NCBI GenBank assembly: GCA_026014545.1
Contig: JAOZIH010000003.1
Coordinates: 1-64,000 of the forward strand
DNA length: 64,000 nucleotides
Source of the DNA: Candidatus Bathyarchaeota archaeon
Lineage (GTDB): Archaea; Thermoproteota; Bathyarchaeia; Bathyarchaeales; Bathycorpusculaceae
Direction of reading: 5' to 3'
How positions within the stretch are numbered: the first letter of the stretch is position 1; every line of letters starts with the position of its first letter. The notes under the pieces are model-generated. The model was not told where the DNA came from and did no database searches. It saw nothing but the letters and a program-made list of their open reading frames with translations. Positions 34,704-43,211 of this stretch are shown in pieces. Made by a program: the position numbers and the translations under genes.

Positions 34704-35935
34704 ACCCATACAAAATCCGCGAAGACTTCCCCATTCTAAAGCGGAAGATAAACGGAAACCCGCTGATTTACTTTGACAACGCCGCGACAACGCAGAAGCC
34801 ACGCCAAGTAATCGACGCCCTACGAGAATACTATGAGAACTACAACGCCAATGTCCACCGAGCCGTGCACACGCTTTCACAGGAAGCCACCGAACTATAC
34901 GAAAACGCCAGAAAAGAGGTCGCAGACTTCATAAACGCACGTGAGGCAGCGGAAATAGTTTTCACACGAGGCACCACCGAAGGCATTAACCTTGTCGCCT
35001 ACACATGGGGACTACGCAACTTGAAGAAGGGCGACGAAGTGCTGCTGTCGCTGATGGAGCATCACAGCAACCTCGTGCCCTGGGAACTAATCGCAAAAAT
35101 AACCGGCTGCACAGTAAGATATGTTAACGTAAACGCTGACGGCACACTGGACTACACGGATTTAGAAAACAAAATCTCAAGCAAAACCAAGCTCGCCAGC
35201 TTCAGCCACATCTCAAACGTCAGCGGCGTAATCAATGACATAAAGCGAATCGCCAAAATCGCCCACGAAAACGGCGCACTCGTGCTCGTAGACGCTGCCC
35301 AGTCAGTCCCGCATATACCCGTGGACGTCAAAGACCTAGACGCTGACTTCCTCGCCTTTTCAGGCCACAAAATGCTGGGGCCAACAGGCACAGGCGCGCT
35401 ATACGCTAAGCGACATCTACTCGAGGCCATGGAGCCATTTCACGGCGGCGGCGAAATGATAAAAGAAGTAGTCTACAACCAGCAAACAGGTCGTTGCAAC
35501 ATAGACTGGAATGCGCCGCCATGGAAATTCGAAGCGGGAACACCCAACATCGGCGGCAACATAGCGCTTTCAGAGGCAGTCAAATACCTCAAGCGAATAG
35601 GCATGCAGGAGGTGCTGGCACATGAGAAAATGCTGACAGAACACGCTATAAAAACGCTTCAAGGTTGCTGCACCAAACTTGAGCTCTACGGCACCACCGA
35701 CGCCAAGCTGAAATGCGGCATAATTCCCTTCGGCATAAAGGGTTTATCATCGCATGATGTGGCGCTTCTACTTGACAATTATGGAGTTATGATACGCAGC
35801 GGCTTCCACTGCGCACAGCCGTTGCACCAGACGCTTAAGCTGCAATCCTCTGCCCGAGCAAGCTTCTACATCTACAACACGCGCGAAGAAATCGACCGCT
35901 TCGCAGAAATTCTAGGGGAGATTGAGCAGCTCTAA
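34697..35935 (+). CDS. sufS: SufS-type cysteine desulfurase, non-standard start
   Basis: 412 residues when read from the ATC at 34697: LNPYKIREDFPILKRK, IYFDNAATTQKP, MEHHSNLVPW, the PLP-lysine segment FSGHKMLGPTGTGAL and the catalytic cysteine in RSGFHCAQPL. All SufS (group II) active-site residues appear intact. The frame contains no ATG, GTG or TTG before a GTG at codon 57, which would remove the conserved FDNAATT region. A GGAGG at 34685-34689 is spaced seven bases from the ATC, an ideal position, so AUC initiation or a miscalled ATG is likely. It overlaps the iscU stop. Probably the main sulfur donor of the cluster. Confidence 0.9.
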   Translation: MLNPYKIREDFPILKRKINGNPLIYFDNAATTQKPRQVIDALREYYENYNANVHRAVHTLSQEATELYENARKEVADFINAREAAEIVFTRGTTEGINLVAYTWGLRNLKKGDEVLLSLMEHHSNLVPWELIAKITGCTVRYVNVNADGTLDYTDLENKISSKTKLASFSHISNVSGVINDIKRIAKIAHENGALVLVDAAQSVPHIPVDVKDLDADFLAFSGHKMLGPTGTGALYAKRHLLEAMEPFHGGGEMIKEVVYNQQTGRCNIDWNAPPWKFEAGTPNIGGNIALSEAVKYLKRIGMQEVLAHEKMLTEHAIKTLQGCCTKLELYGTTDAKLKCGIIPFGIKGLSSHDVALLLDNYGVMIRSGFHCAQPLHQTLKLQSSARASFYIYNTREEIDRFAEILGEIEQL

Positions 35936-36204
35936 TGCCAACGGTTGAAGATTACGTGGCGAGAATTGAAGAAACATGCGGTGAAGAAAAAAGCGCCATA
36001 GTCACCCTCAAATACGACAAGAAAGACGAAGCGCTCGCCAAAATCCGCGGCAAAGCACAGCTAAAAAGCTCCCTTTCAGGCATCATCTTTGAATTCGCCT
36101 TTCGCGATGTGTCATTCCGCGCATTTCCCAGCGGCAAAATCATCTTTAAAGGCATCAAAAACAAAGAGCAACTTCAAGAAATTTTAGCGGCCTTGCTCCT
36201 CTAG
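35935..36204 (+). CDS. small protein co-transcribed with sufS, TBP-half-like
   Basis: 89 residues; the ATG overlaps the sufS stop (TAATG). The C-terminal half (FRAFPSGKIIFKGIKNKEQLQEILAAL) resembles one half of the TATA-binding-protein fold, where a strand with F-x-S-G-K is followed by a helix. No cysteines beyond Cys15, so it is unlikely to be a scaffold. The link to iron-sulfur assembly is by position only. It may be a structural homologue without TBP function. Confidence 0.6.
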   Translation: MPTVEDYVARIEETCGEEKSAIVTLKYDKKDEALAKIRGKAQLKSSLSGIIFEFAFRDVSFRAFPSGKIIFKGIKNKEQLQEILAALLL

Positions 36205-36227
36205 CAAGGCAGCAGTCCTTTACAAGC

Positions 36228-37748
36228 CTAAACAGCAGAATTTTTCCGCTTAACTTCGCCTAGCACAGCCTTCGGCAACTGCCGCGCTTCTTTATCGATG
36301 GCCATTAGCACTGCCAGATAAACTACGCCGCCTATAGCAGTCCAAGCCAAGGTTGTTGATATTTTATTTGTGTGAGGCAATAGCGATAACACGGCGCCCA
36401 TAGCTGCGGAAGCCAATGCATACTTTGCTATGCTCTTCCATGGTATTGCAATCTTGATCATGCCGCGAACCATGGCAACCAGAATTAGGAACATGAGGAA
36501 TCGCGCCGCGGCGTTGATGGCGCAAACGGAGAAAGCCGCTAAAAACGGCTGATGAAACGCGTAAGTAGTCAAAACAAAATAGGTCGCCGGAATCGTTATG
36601 GCAAAATGCAGGTAAGAAAGCGAATAAAGCAGAAATAATTTGCTTCGCGCCATTGACTTGAAGGATAAGCGCTCGTGATCAACTGTTTCAACTCCCACGA
36701 CGACAGAGCTATAAATGCTGGATACAACCGAAACAAGCGAATCCAACGCTAAAACCACGAGAACAAGCTCTGCGCCTGGATACAACGCGGTAGTTTCAGT
36801 TCTTAATAGCACTATGTATGAGCTTGAGAGGGCTATGGCGCCAACACTCATTGGGAGCGCAAACATCAGCACTGACTTCAAAGAAGTAGTGATATCCTCG
36901 CTTTTTCCTTCCGCCAAAAGCTTTGGATAAAGTGCATAAGATATGGCGCCAGAATATGTGATAACGTTTGCAATCTGCAGTGCAGCATAGTATATGTCCA
37001 TGCCGCCGTAGCCGCCATAGTAAAATAGCATGATAAAAACGAAGTTTGCAATTACGCCGCCTACAACGCTGTATATGACGAGTACTGAGCCTTTAAGCCA
37101 TTCTTTTACATAGCCAAATTGCATGGGCTGCTTCCACTGGTCTGCAAGAAACCAAGCGTAAAAAGCTGCTTGCATGGCTAGCGCAATGATGGTGGATACT
37201 ATCGCGCCTAGAAGAGGCTGCCCCAACTGGATAATTATCACGTAGCCTACAATTACTCTGATTAGTTGCTGTAAGATCAAGCTGTAACCCATATACTGCG
37301 GTGCGCGCGCTTGAATACACGGCTCAAAAAGCCCAATCAGGTATGACTCAATAATCTGAACCGACACAATTAGATAAAATGGCAAATATGCCTCTGGATG
37401 AGCTACTCCTGCTTCCGCGAGAAGATAGGGAAGCATAAGAGGGATAATTACTAGATACGCGGTTGTAGCTATCAAGGAAAAAATCAAATTTATTGTAAGC
37501 CCAGTTTTGGCTGCCCCCTCCTTCTCTCTTGCCACGCAGCGCATGACCCAGAAGGGCACGACACCGGCCATCAACGTGAAGTATGGGATAAGGGTGTTGA
37601 TGTTTCCCCAGATGGCGTATTCAGGGCTTTCCGCCGCAATTGACCGCCCAAGCATGAATTGAAAAATAAGCCCCGTGGCAACGCTGAGTAGTTTTGCAGC
37701 GAATATAACGTAACCCGAGTATTGCAACCTGATTTCATTTTTTGGCAA
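36228..37748 (-). CDS. polysaccharide/lipid flippase of the MOP superfamily (Wzx-like)
   Basis: 506 residues with about 12-14 hydrophobic segments and a basic C-terminus. The N-terminal YVIFAAKLLSVATGLIFQFMLGRSI and ISYALYPKLLAEGKSEDI match O-antigen flippase/MATE-type transporters that move lipid-linked sugars across the membrane. TTG start at 37748 after GGGTGACGA, with a TATA-like AAAAATAAATAC about 50 bp upstream. It is isolated from other glycan genes here, although a glycosyltransferase begins at 63.5 kb. Confidence 0.75.
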   Translation of the reverse strand: MPKNEIRLQYSGYVIFAAKLLSVATGLIFQFMLGRSIAAESPEYAIWGNINTLIPYFTLMAGVVPFWVMRCVAREKEGAAKTGLTINLIFSLIATTAYLVIIPLMLPYLLAEAGVAHPEAYLPFYLIVSVQIIESYLIGLFEPCIQARAPQYMGYSLILQQLIRVIVGYVIIIQLGQPLLGAIVSTIIALAMQAAFYAWFLADQWKQPMQFGYVKEWLKGSVLVIYSVVGGVIANFVFIMLFYYGGYGGMDIYYAALQIANVITYSGAISYALYPKLLAEGKSEDITTSLKSVLMFALPMSVGAIALSSSYIVLLRTETTALYPGAELVLVVLALDSLVSVVSSIYSSVVVGVETVDHERLSFKSMARSKLFLLYSLSYLHFAITIPATYFVLTTYAFHQPFLAAFSVCAINAAARFLMFLILVAMVRGMIKIAIPWKSIAKYALASAAMGAVLSLLPHTNKISTTLAWTAIGGVVYLAVLMAIDKEARQLPKAVLGEVKRKNSAV

Positions 37749-37876
37749 ATCGTCACCCTTTTCAGTTCGTTTGATTGCACGTGAATCTAGTATTTATTTT
37801 TGTGTATTGCGTCTCTTCTGCCGCAAAGTGTGCGTGCAAATAATAAACGTGGTTTTCAGGCTGCCTTATAAAAGGG

Positions 37877-38158
37877 TTATTTCAAAAAGCTACGGAGAAT
37901 CGTTTCTGCCTCGGCACTGTGCATGTTCTTTACAACCAAACGCTTCTGTCTCGAGGTTAATCCCGAAACTATTTCGACATCACTATGGAAAAGCTTTGAA
38001 AGTTCCTTTATGAGCTCCTTGTTTACCTTGCCCTTTACGGGCTCTTCCGTGCAGAGGACTGTAATCTCATCGCCCTCAAGCTTGACGCTGAACCGCGGCT
38101 GGTTTGGCTTGACAAACACTTCGATTAGTGTGCCTTCTTTTGTTTCAATGAGCTTCAT
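37877..38158 (-). CDS. DUF167 (YggU-like) protein
   Basis: 93 residues of the conserved small DUF167 family: VFVKPNQPRFSVKLEGDEI, EEPVKGKVNKELIKELSKLF and SGLTSRQKRLVVK. Its function is unknown in all domains of life. The ATG at 38158 overlaps the stop of topoisomerase IB (ATGA); the GTG at 38170 is less likely. Co-transcribed with the topoisomerase. Confidence 0.88.
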   Translation of the reverse strand: MKLIETKEGTLIEVFVKPNQPRFSVKLEGDEITVLCTEEPVKGKVNKELIKELSKLFHSDVEIVSGLTSRQKRLVVKNMHSAEAETILRSFLK

Positions 38159-39798
38159 GCAGTGGCGCACTCGATTTCAGATTTAGCACGCTTGTGCTGC
38201 AGCGCCCAACTAAACTTCTTGCGCAATGTTGCTGGATAAAACTTTTCCAAGTCAAAATTGACTTTCCGCGCCCACTCCACGTAAGCCATAGGATTAATGT
38301 AAGACTTAAGCGATGTCCCCAAGTTGTACTCTTTCGTAAGCCTTGTTAACTCCAAATCTAAGCGTGCTTTTTCTATGCGAGTTTCAAGCGCCGCGGTTTT
38401 CTTGCCTTCCGCCCTCTTCTGCTCCAGCTGCGCCTCCATCTCCTTGAGCTTGGCTTCTTTTTTGGCTAGGCGCTCATCAAAATTGGGTGGAATCTTGCGC
38501 TTGTGATTAGCCACTTCAGCCACTTTCAAATTAGCCAGTTTAGCATAATATTTCTTTATGTATTCTGGGTCATTCTTCTTTACGCCGCTTTTGGCTAGCT
38601 CCTCTCGCAGGGTTTTTGTGCATCTCCACGTGCGGAAGACTTTGGCGGTTAAACCCGGCATCTTCTCCGAAAGAAAACGTGAAACCTTCTTGGAGTCTAT
38701 GCCCTCGAATAAGTATTCTTTGCAGTTTTTGGCGTATTCACTGATGTTTCTGATGACCGACGGCGGAGCTTTCATGCTTTTCACCCAGCGCACCGAGTCT
38801 TTGCCTAAGAAGTCGAAGTGCAAGGTATCGCCTTCGATTTTGATGTGCTCTGGTCTAAGCGTGATTGCGCCTACCGTGTCTGCTTCATCTGGGTCTTTTT
38901 CGTCGCCTACCCTCATGTTTGGGCCCAAGATGAGCCAGCAGACCGTGGCGATCTTCCGTCGCTTTTCGTCTTTAGAATCAAGGTTCTTGAGTATATGCTC
39001 CTCAATCTTGCTTATTTGTTTGCCCAGCGCCTCGGCCTTCTTGAACTTTTCCTTTTCACGGTTCTGCTTAAGAAAAGCGGAGTCGCTGAACCAGACGTAC
39101 TTGATTTTTCCCGTGAGTTTGTCTTCCCACTTTGCCAGGTACATTTTATCTGGTTCCCACACGATGGCTTTCCAGTTTCCAGGAGGCCGCGGGCTGTCTG
39201 GAGAGAGATTCAAGATTATGTCCTCTTCACGTGGTCCTTCTTTCCATCTACCACGCTGCGGGTGATCGCCGCGTCCCGCGAAGAGACATGAGGGCTCAGC
39301 AGTCCAGTTGGCTATTTCCAGTTTTTGCCCATCAACCTCGGCGAAGCCATAATACGCTTTCAGCTTCTCTCTCAGCGCTTTGCGTTCAGCAGCCTTCTGC
39401 TTTTTCTCGGCTGGCATCATTGTTTCTTTAAGCAGTTTTTCGCGTTTTACAAAATCCAAAATTTCAGCGAAGTCAATATCCTGATGAATCGCCGAATCCG
39501 GATTGCATATGTCGTTTCCATCGGAGCTTTCTATCTTCTGTAAGTATTCATTGGCGAAGCCCGTTAAAAATTGCAATGATGGATTTTCGCGCTGCAATTG
39601 CTCCAAAAATTCGCGCATGAAGTTCTTCATGAAGACTTTATCCGGAGGAGATGTTGCAGACTGCCGTTTCTTTATCCACGCGACAGCCATTTGTTCGCCT
39701 TTCGGCGAAAGCTTTATCGCTTGACCTTTTATCTTGACGCTGAAACCCTTGTAATCGTATTGTGGAACATATATTCCATTGTGCTTTAGGCTTTTCAT
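38155..39798 (-). CDS. top1: eukaryotic-type DNA topoisomerase IB
   Basis: 547 residues. Relaxes supercoils through a 3'-phosphotyrosyl intermediate. The core-domain start (GDHPQRGRWKEG), the catalytic pentad segments RVGDEKDPDEADTVGA (Arg), FLGKDSVRW (Lys), KVFRTWRCTKTL (Arg), EVANHKRKIP (His) and the C-terminal tyrosine in GTSLKSYINPMAYVEWARK are all visible, joined by a charged coiled-coil linker (about residues 440-490). Among archaea, this enzyme is known from Thaumarchaeota and some related lineages such as Bathyarchaeota, which is a main reason for the taxonomic guess. Followed by a DUF167 gene. Confidence 0.94.
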   Translation of the reverse strand: MKSLKHNGIYVPQYDYKGFSVKIKGQAIKLSPKGEQMAVAWIKKRQSATSPPDKVFMKNFMREFLEQLQRENPSLQFLTGFANEYLQKIESSDGNDICNPDSAIHQDIDFAEILDFVKREKLLKETMMPAEKKQKAAERKALREKLKAYYGFAEVDGQKLEIANWTAEPSCLFAGRGDHPQRGRWKEGPREEDIILNLSPDSPRPPGNWKAIVWEPDKMYLAKWEDKLTGKIKYVWFSDSAFLKQNREKEKFKKAEALGKQISKIEEHILKNLDSKDEKRRKIATVCWLILGPNMRVGDEKDPDEADTVGAITLRPEHIKIEGDTLHFDFLGKDSVRWVKSMKAPPSVIRNISEYAKNCKEYLFEGIDSKKVSRFLSEKMPGLTAKVFRTWRCTKTLREELAKSGVKKNDPEYIKKYYAKLANLKVAEVANHKRKIPPNFDERLAKKEAKLKEMEAQLEQKRAEGKKTAALETRIEKARLDLELTRLTKEYNLGTSLKSYINPMAYVEWARKVNFDLEKFYPATLRKKFSWALQHKRAKSEIECATA

Positions 39799-39952
39799 CT
39801 GGTGTTTCGTTTAAATTAACCTCCTGGAATAGTACGGGAACTTCATTTGAAACATGCGTGCCACGTTATTGGTCTGTTTTTTGCGATTTTACAAGCGGAG
39901 ATGGTTTCATCTTTCAGTCTTTTTGTTCCTTAAAAATGTTACATGCCAAATA

Positions 39953-40357
39953 TTATAAATAACGGTCAAATTTTCCAGAGGCCCGCGCTTGCTGAAGTCT
40001 CCTGTATAGTTTTTCCACAATCGCTTTTTCTACATAGCCCTTATGAGGGCGGAAGCCGCCTGAGAAGCCGCCGGGTATATGCAGAAGCTCGTGGATGAGG
40101 GTTTTCTCTTTCTCTTCCTTAGACATCTTGTCATAAATTTCAGATATAACCTCAATTGTGTAGGACGGTGGAAGGTTCAGGACATCTTGCCAGATTTTGC
40201 CTAACCCGTGGATGCGGGCGATTGTGCGCCTAGCTTTGGAGCCTCTGCTTCGGACGCAGAAAACGAATTGAGGCACAACATGATGCAGATTTAGTGCAGC
40301 AGCAATCTCGTCCACTTGCTTTTTAATGTCTGGCGCAGGATAGTATTTTATGGGCAT
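39953..40357 (-). CDS. metallopeptidase-like protein with HExxH motif
   Basis: 134 residues with a zinc-protease-type TLIHELLHIP (His-Glu-x-x-His at about residues 89-93) and a later PHKGYVEKAI that could supply a third ligand. The N-terminal half has FVFCVRSRGSKARRTIARIHGL, typical of a family of small archaeal and phage putative metallopeptidases. No signal peptide, so it is probably cytoplasmic. Substrate unknown. Confidence 0.7.
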   Translation of the reverse strand: MPIKYYPAPDIKKQVDEIAAALNLHHVVPQFVFCVRSRGSKARRTIARIHGLGKIWQDVLNLPPSYTIEVISEIYDKMSKEEKEKTLIHELLHIPGGFSGGFRPHKGYVEKAIVEKLYRRLQQARASGKFDRYL

Positions 40358-40480
40358 AGTCTCATCTTCAGGTTTAATAGTTGATTGCGCCTTTTGAGTT
40401 AAAAAGGTTAACAGCGTGCTCTTGATTAATTCAGCGGCTTGTCTAAGAACCCTTTTATCTTCAGGTTAACTTAGTATTTT

Positions 40481-40548
40481 TTGCCGGATGATGAGAAGGC
40501 ATTAGCTTGACCGTTGCGGATGAAAGTTCAGAGTTACTCGGACGGCAA
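40481..40548 (+). ncRNA. candidate small RNA with closing stem and C-box-like motif
   Basis: A 68-nt element closed by a perfect stem TTGCCG/CGGCAA. Just inside the 5' arm is ATGATGA, matching the C box (RTGATGA) of archaeal C/D guide RNAs, and a C'-like GATGAA follows about 25 nt later. The expected D box CTGA is not exact (CTCGGA before the 3' arm), which weakens the call. A CTTTTATCT at about 40452-40460 is correctly spaced to start transcription at the first base of the stem. It lies in the 290-bp gap before the radical SAM gene, upstream of that gene's own TATA box. No target was derived. Confidence 0.3.
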
Positions 40549-40593
40549 TCAACCAGCATGGTTGCGGCATCTGTCACGAGGCAAACAGTAATT

Positions 40594-40605
40594 TTTAATA
40601 AGGCT
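40594..40605 (+). promoter_or_regulatory. TATA box of the radical SAM gene
   Basis: TTTTTAATAAGG lies about 45 bp before the ATG at 40648, predicting a short leader. It separates the candidate small RNA upstream from the gene. Confidence 0.4.
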
Positions 40606-40647
40606 TGGAAAGCATTCTTTTTCACTATCTGAAGATGAAGGGACTGT

Positions 40648-42237
40648 ATGACTGCAAGTTCAGGCGCTAAAATTGTGCTTACCGCTTCAGCAACTGAAAT
40701 GAGCGATTTCTTCAATAATCCATTCATGGCTTTTTCCGCGGGCTTCGCTTTAGGGCCAATCCCGTTGAGCCTTGCCCGAAAATCACTTTATCCGCCAGTG
40801 CCCCGCGGTGCTGATGGCCGCGCCAAGTATGCGCCTTACGGTTTGCGAAAGGTTGAAGCCATGCTGCTGGAAAGCGGCTTCTCTGAGTCGGATGTGATTG
40901 TGACGCATCCTTTCGACTTAGACGAGTTTGTGGGGCCAAACACGAAGGTCATCGGCATTTCTTCGATGGATCCTACAGGCATGGGTTATGTCAGCAAAAC
41001 TTATTCTTCGGTTATTGGCGGCGGCGAATCGATGAACGCCATTGAATTCCGAAAGCTTGTAACTCATCCGGCTATCAAAAAGTTTAAGCCAAAGGTAATA
41101 GTTGGCGGCTTTGGTTCTTGGCAGCTGGAACGGAAGCAGATGACTGACAAATATGGCGTGGACTGCGTTGTCATCGGAGGAAAACCTGATGTCATAATTG
41201 ATGTTTTCCGGAAAGCTGTCAACGGAGAACCGATTCCGCGTGTAGTTCGCGCCGACGAGAGCATGAGCAACTGGGACTATGGCACAATGCCCCTAATTAG
41301 GCATGCCGCTGTGCACGGTGAAGTTGAAATTTCCAAGGGCTGCGGGCGAAACTGCCAATTCTGCACGCCTACCATGCAGATACGCGTGGATGTGCCGCTG
41401 GACCGGGTTATGCAGGAAGTTGAGGTGACCACGAGGGAAGGTAGCGACCACATAACCCTGATCACAGAAGACATTTTCTTGTATGGCGCGAAAAGCAAGA
41501 GCTTCATCCCTAACAGGGAGGCAGTGGTGAAGCTGGTGAAAACCGTAGGCGGTCACCCAGCTGTCAAAAGCATCCAATTATCGCACATGTCTCTGGCGCC
41601 TGTAGTCAACAATCCGCAGATGGTTAAGGAATTGGCGGAGATTCTAATTGAACACAGTTGGTATTCGCTTGGCGGTAAACCAATAGTTACCGCTGAAACG
41701 GGCATAGAAACAGGTAGCACTCGGCTTATGCGGAAGTATATGGCTGGCAAAATGCTTCCCTACAAGCCGGAGCAGTGGCAAGAAATTGTTACCAGCGCGT
41801 TTGGAATACTAAACGATAACGAGTGGTGTCCGCTGGCAACCTTAATTATTGGGCTTCCAGACGAGAAGGAAGAAGATGTCTTGGCCACACTTGAACTCAT
41901 GGACAAACTCAAAGACTACAGAGCGTTTTATGTGCCGCTGTTTTTCGTGCCTCTCGAAAACTGTATGCTAATGAATAATAAAGGTGCGGAGCTTGACTCA
42001 TTGACAAGAGCCCGATGGGATTTCTTCATCCGCTGCTGGGAATACAACATTAGAATTTGGAAGCCTACATTCTTGGAAAACCGGGTTCGCAATCCAACAC
42101 TCTACAGGTTCATAAACAATATTTTCATTCCATGCTTCGGCAAACTGGCAGGCCTCTACTACGGCTGGACACGCAGCGAACAGCTGAAAGAAGCCTTCTG
42201 GCGATTAAGCCAACCTCAAATAACAGCAACCGCCTAG
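40648..42237 (+). CDS. B12-binding radical SAM protein
   Basis: 529 residues. The N-terminal region (about 1-200) resembles a cobalamin-binding domain (GPNTKVIGISSMDPTG, KPKVIVGGFGSWQLE, VVIGGKPDVI). The radical SAM core follows with CGRNCQFC near residue 232 binding the [4Fe-4S] cluster, then LITEDIFLYG and ETGIETGSTRLM. In archaea this architecture includes the GDGT ring synthases GrsA/GrsB and several methyltransferases. Which one this is cannot be told from sequence alone, but lipid or cofactor modification is plausible. It has its own TATA box and converges with trmI. Confidence 0.8.
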   Translation: MTASSGAKIVLTASATEMSDFFNNPFMAFSAGFALGPIPLSLARKSLYPPVPRGADGRAKYAPYGLRKVEAMLLESGFSESDVIVTHPFDLDEFVGPNTKVIGISSMDPTGMGYVSKTYSSVIGGGESMNAIEFRKLVTHPAIKKFKPKVIVGGFGSWQLERKQMTDKYGVDCVVIGGKPDVIIDVFRKAVNGEPIPRVVRADESMSNWDYGTMPLIRHAAVHGEVEISKGCGRNCQFCTPTMQIRVDVPLDRVMQEVEVTTREGSDHITLITEDIFLYGAKSKSFIPNREAVVKLVKTVGGHPAVKSIQLSHMSLAPVVNNPQMVKELAEILIEHSWYSLGGKPIVTAETGIETGSTRLMRKYMAGKMLPYKPEQWQEIVTSAFGILNDNEWCPLATLIIGLPDEKEEDVLATLELMDKLKDYRAFYVPLFFVPLENCMLMNNKGAELDSLTRARWDFFIRCWEYNIRIWKPTFLENRVRNPTLYRFINNIFIPCFGKLAGLYYGWTRSEQLKEAFWRLSQPQITATA

Positions 42238-42276
42238 CCAACAAGTGCTCCAGCCAAGCCAGCGAAGGCTGCAGTT

Positions 42277-43080
42277 TCAAGCTGACTCCTGCTGCTGAGC
42301 CTTAAGGGCCTTGCGTGCATAAGTGATGTAGCCTGTATGTCCAGTCATCATTGTATGCGGCCGCGTTTTTCCCCGTTCCACCTGCATGCTGCGCATCAGA
42401 CACTCTACAGTCTCTATGAAAACAAAATTATTCTCTTTAAGCGCCTCAACTGTTTTAACAACCTGGTCAATTGTTGGGCTAAAGGAAACTATCGTGCCCG
42501 ACGGCTTCAGCGCTTCATAGGCATGAGGCACAACAAGCCATGGAACCGCCAAGTCTAGGATTACCGCGTCAACATCGCGCTCGTCGATGCCGGCGGTGAC
42601 ATCGCCGCTCTTCAGCTCCACAACATCCAGCAGACCCGCACGTTTCAGATTTTTCTCGGCGTTTTTCTGGAACTCCTCGCGCAACTCGTAAGTGTAAACT
42701 TTGCCGTCTGGTTTCACGTAATGCGCAAGCGCTGTGGTTAAAGCGCCTGTTCCAGTGCCCGACTCTACAACGCGGCTTCCCGGGCCGATGCCGCTGAACA
42801 TGACGATTAACGCGGCGTCCTTTGGATAGGTTATCTGCGTCTTCCTAGACGACTTCATAATGTAATCTGTAAGCGAAGGCTTCAGCGCCGTGAACTCTAC
42901 GCCCACGCTGCTTGGAACGGCTGTGCCGAACTCCTTGCCTACAAGCTCGTCAAGCTTTATGAAGCCCTTGTGAGTGTGAAAGGTTTTTCCAGCTTCAACC
43001 TTGACTAGGTATGTTCGACGCGGGTCCAAGCAGAGAAGCACATAATCTCCTTCAGCTATTTTCCCGTTTGCCAATGGCAT
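42277..43080 (-). CDS. trmI: tRNA (adenine-N1)-methyltransferase TrmI-like
   Basis: 267 residues. SAM-dependent methyltransferase acting on A57/A58 of the tRNA T loop. It has an N-terminal small beta domain (GDYVLLCLDPRRTYLVKVE), the motif I region GSRVVESGTGTGALTTALA, YTYELREEFQKNAEKNL and the DAVILDLAVPW catalytic region. The ATG at 43080 follows CAGGAGAAAA; the frame's upstream ATG at 43176 adds 32 residues with no family match. Confidence 0.9.
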   Translation of the reverse strand: MPLANGKIAEGDYVLLCLDPRRTYLVKVEAGKTFHTHKGFIKLDELVGKEFGTAVPSSVGVEFTALKPSLTDYIMKSSRKTQITYPKDAALIVMFSGIGPGSRVVESGTGTGALTTALAHYVKPDGKVYTYELREEFQKNAEKNLKRAGLLDVVELKSGDVTAGIDERDVDAVILDLAVPWLVVPHAYEALKPSGTIVSFSPTIDQVVKTVEALKENNFVFIETVECLMRSMQVERGKTRPHTMMTGHTGYITYARKALKAQQQESA

Positions 43081-43211
43081 TTTTCTCCTGACAGAAAAAG
43101 ATGTATGTGAGTCATTTAAGCTTTGAATTTTCTGCCGATTTTCTGGAGAAGAATTAATGGGATTTGAATAAGGCATGCCCTAAACATGCAGTTAAAAGTG
43201 CGTCCACCAGC

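Noticed and set aside
38558-39265. 235-codon plus-strand frame opposite topoisomerase IB
   Set aside because: Serine-rich, low-complexity translation typical of an antisense shadow; the topoisomerase motifs on the minus strand are unambiguous.
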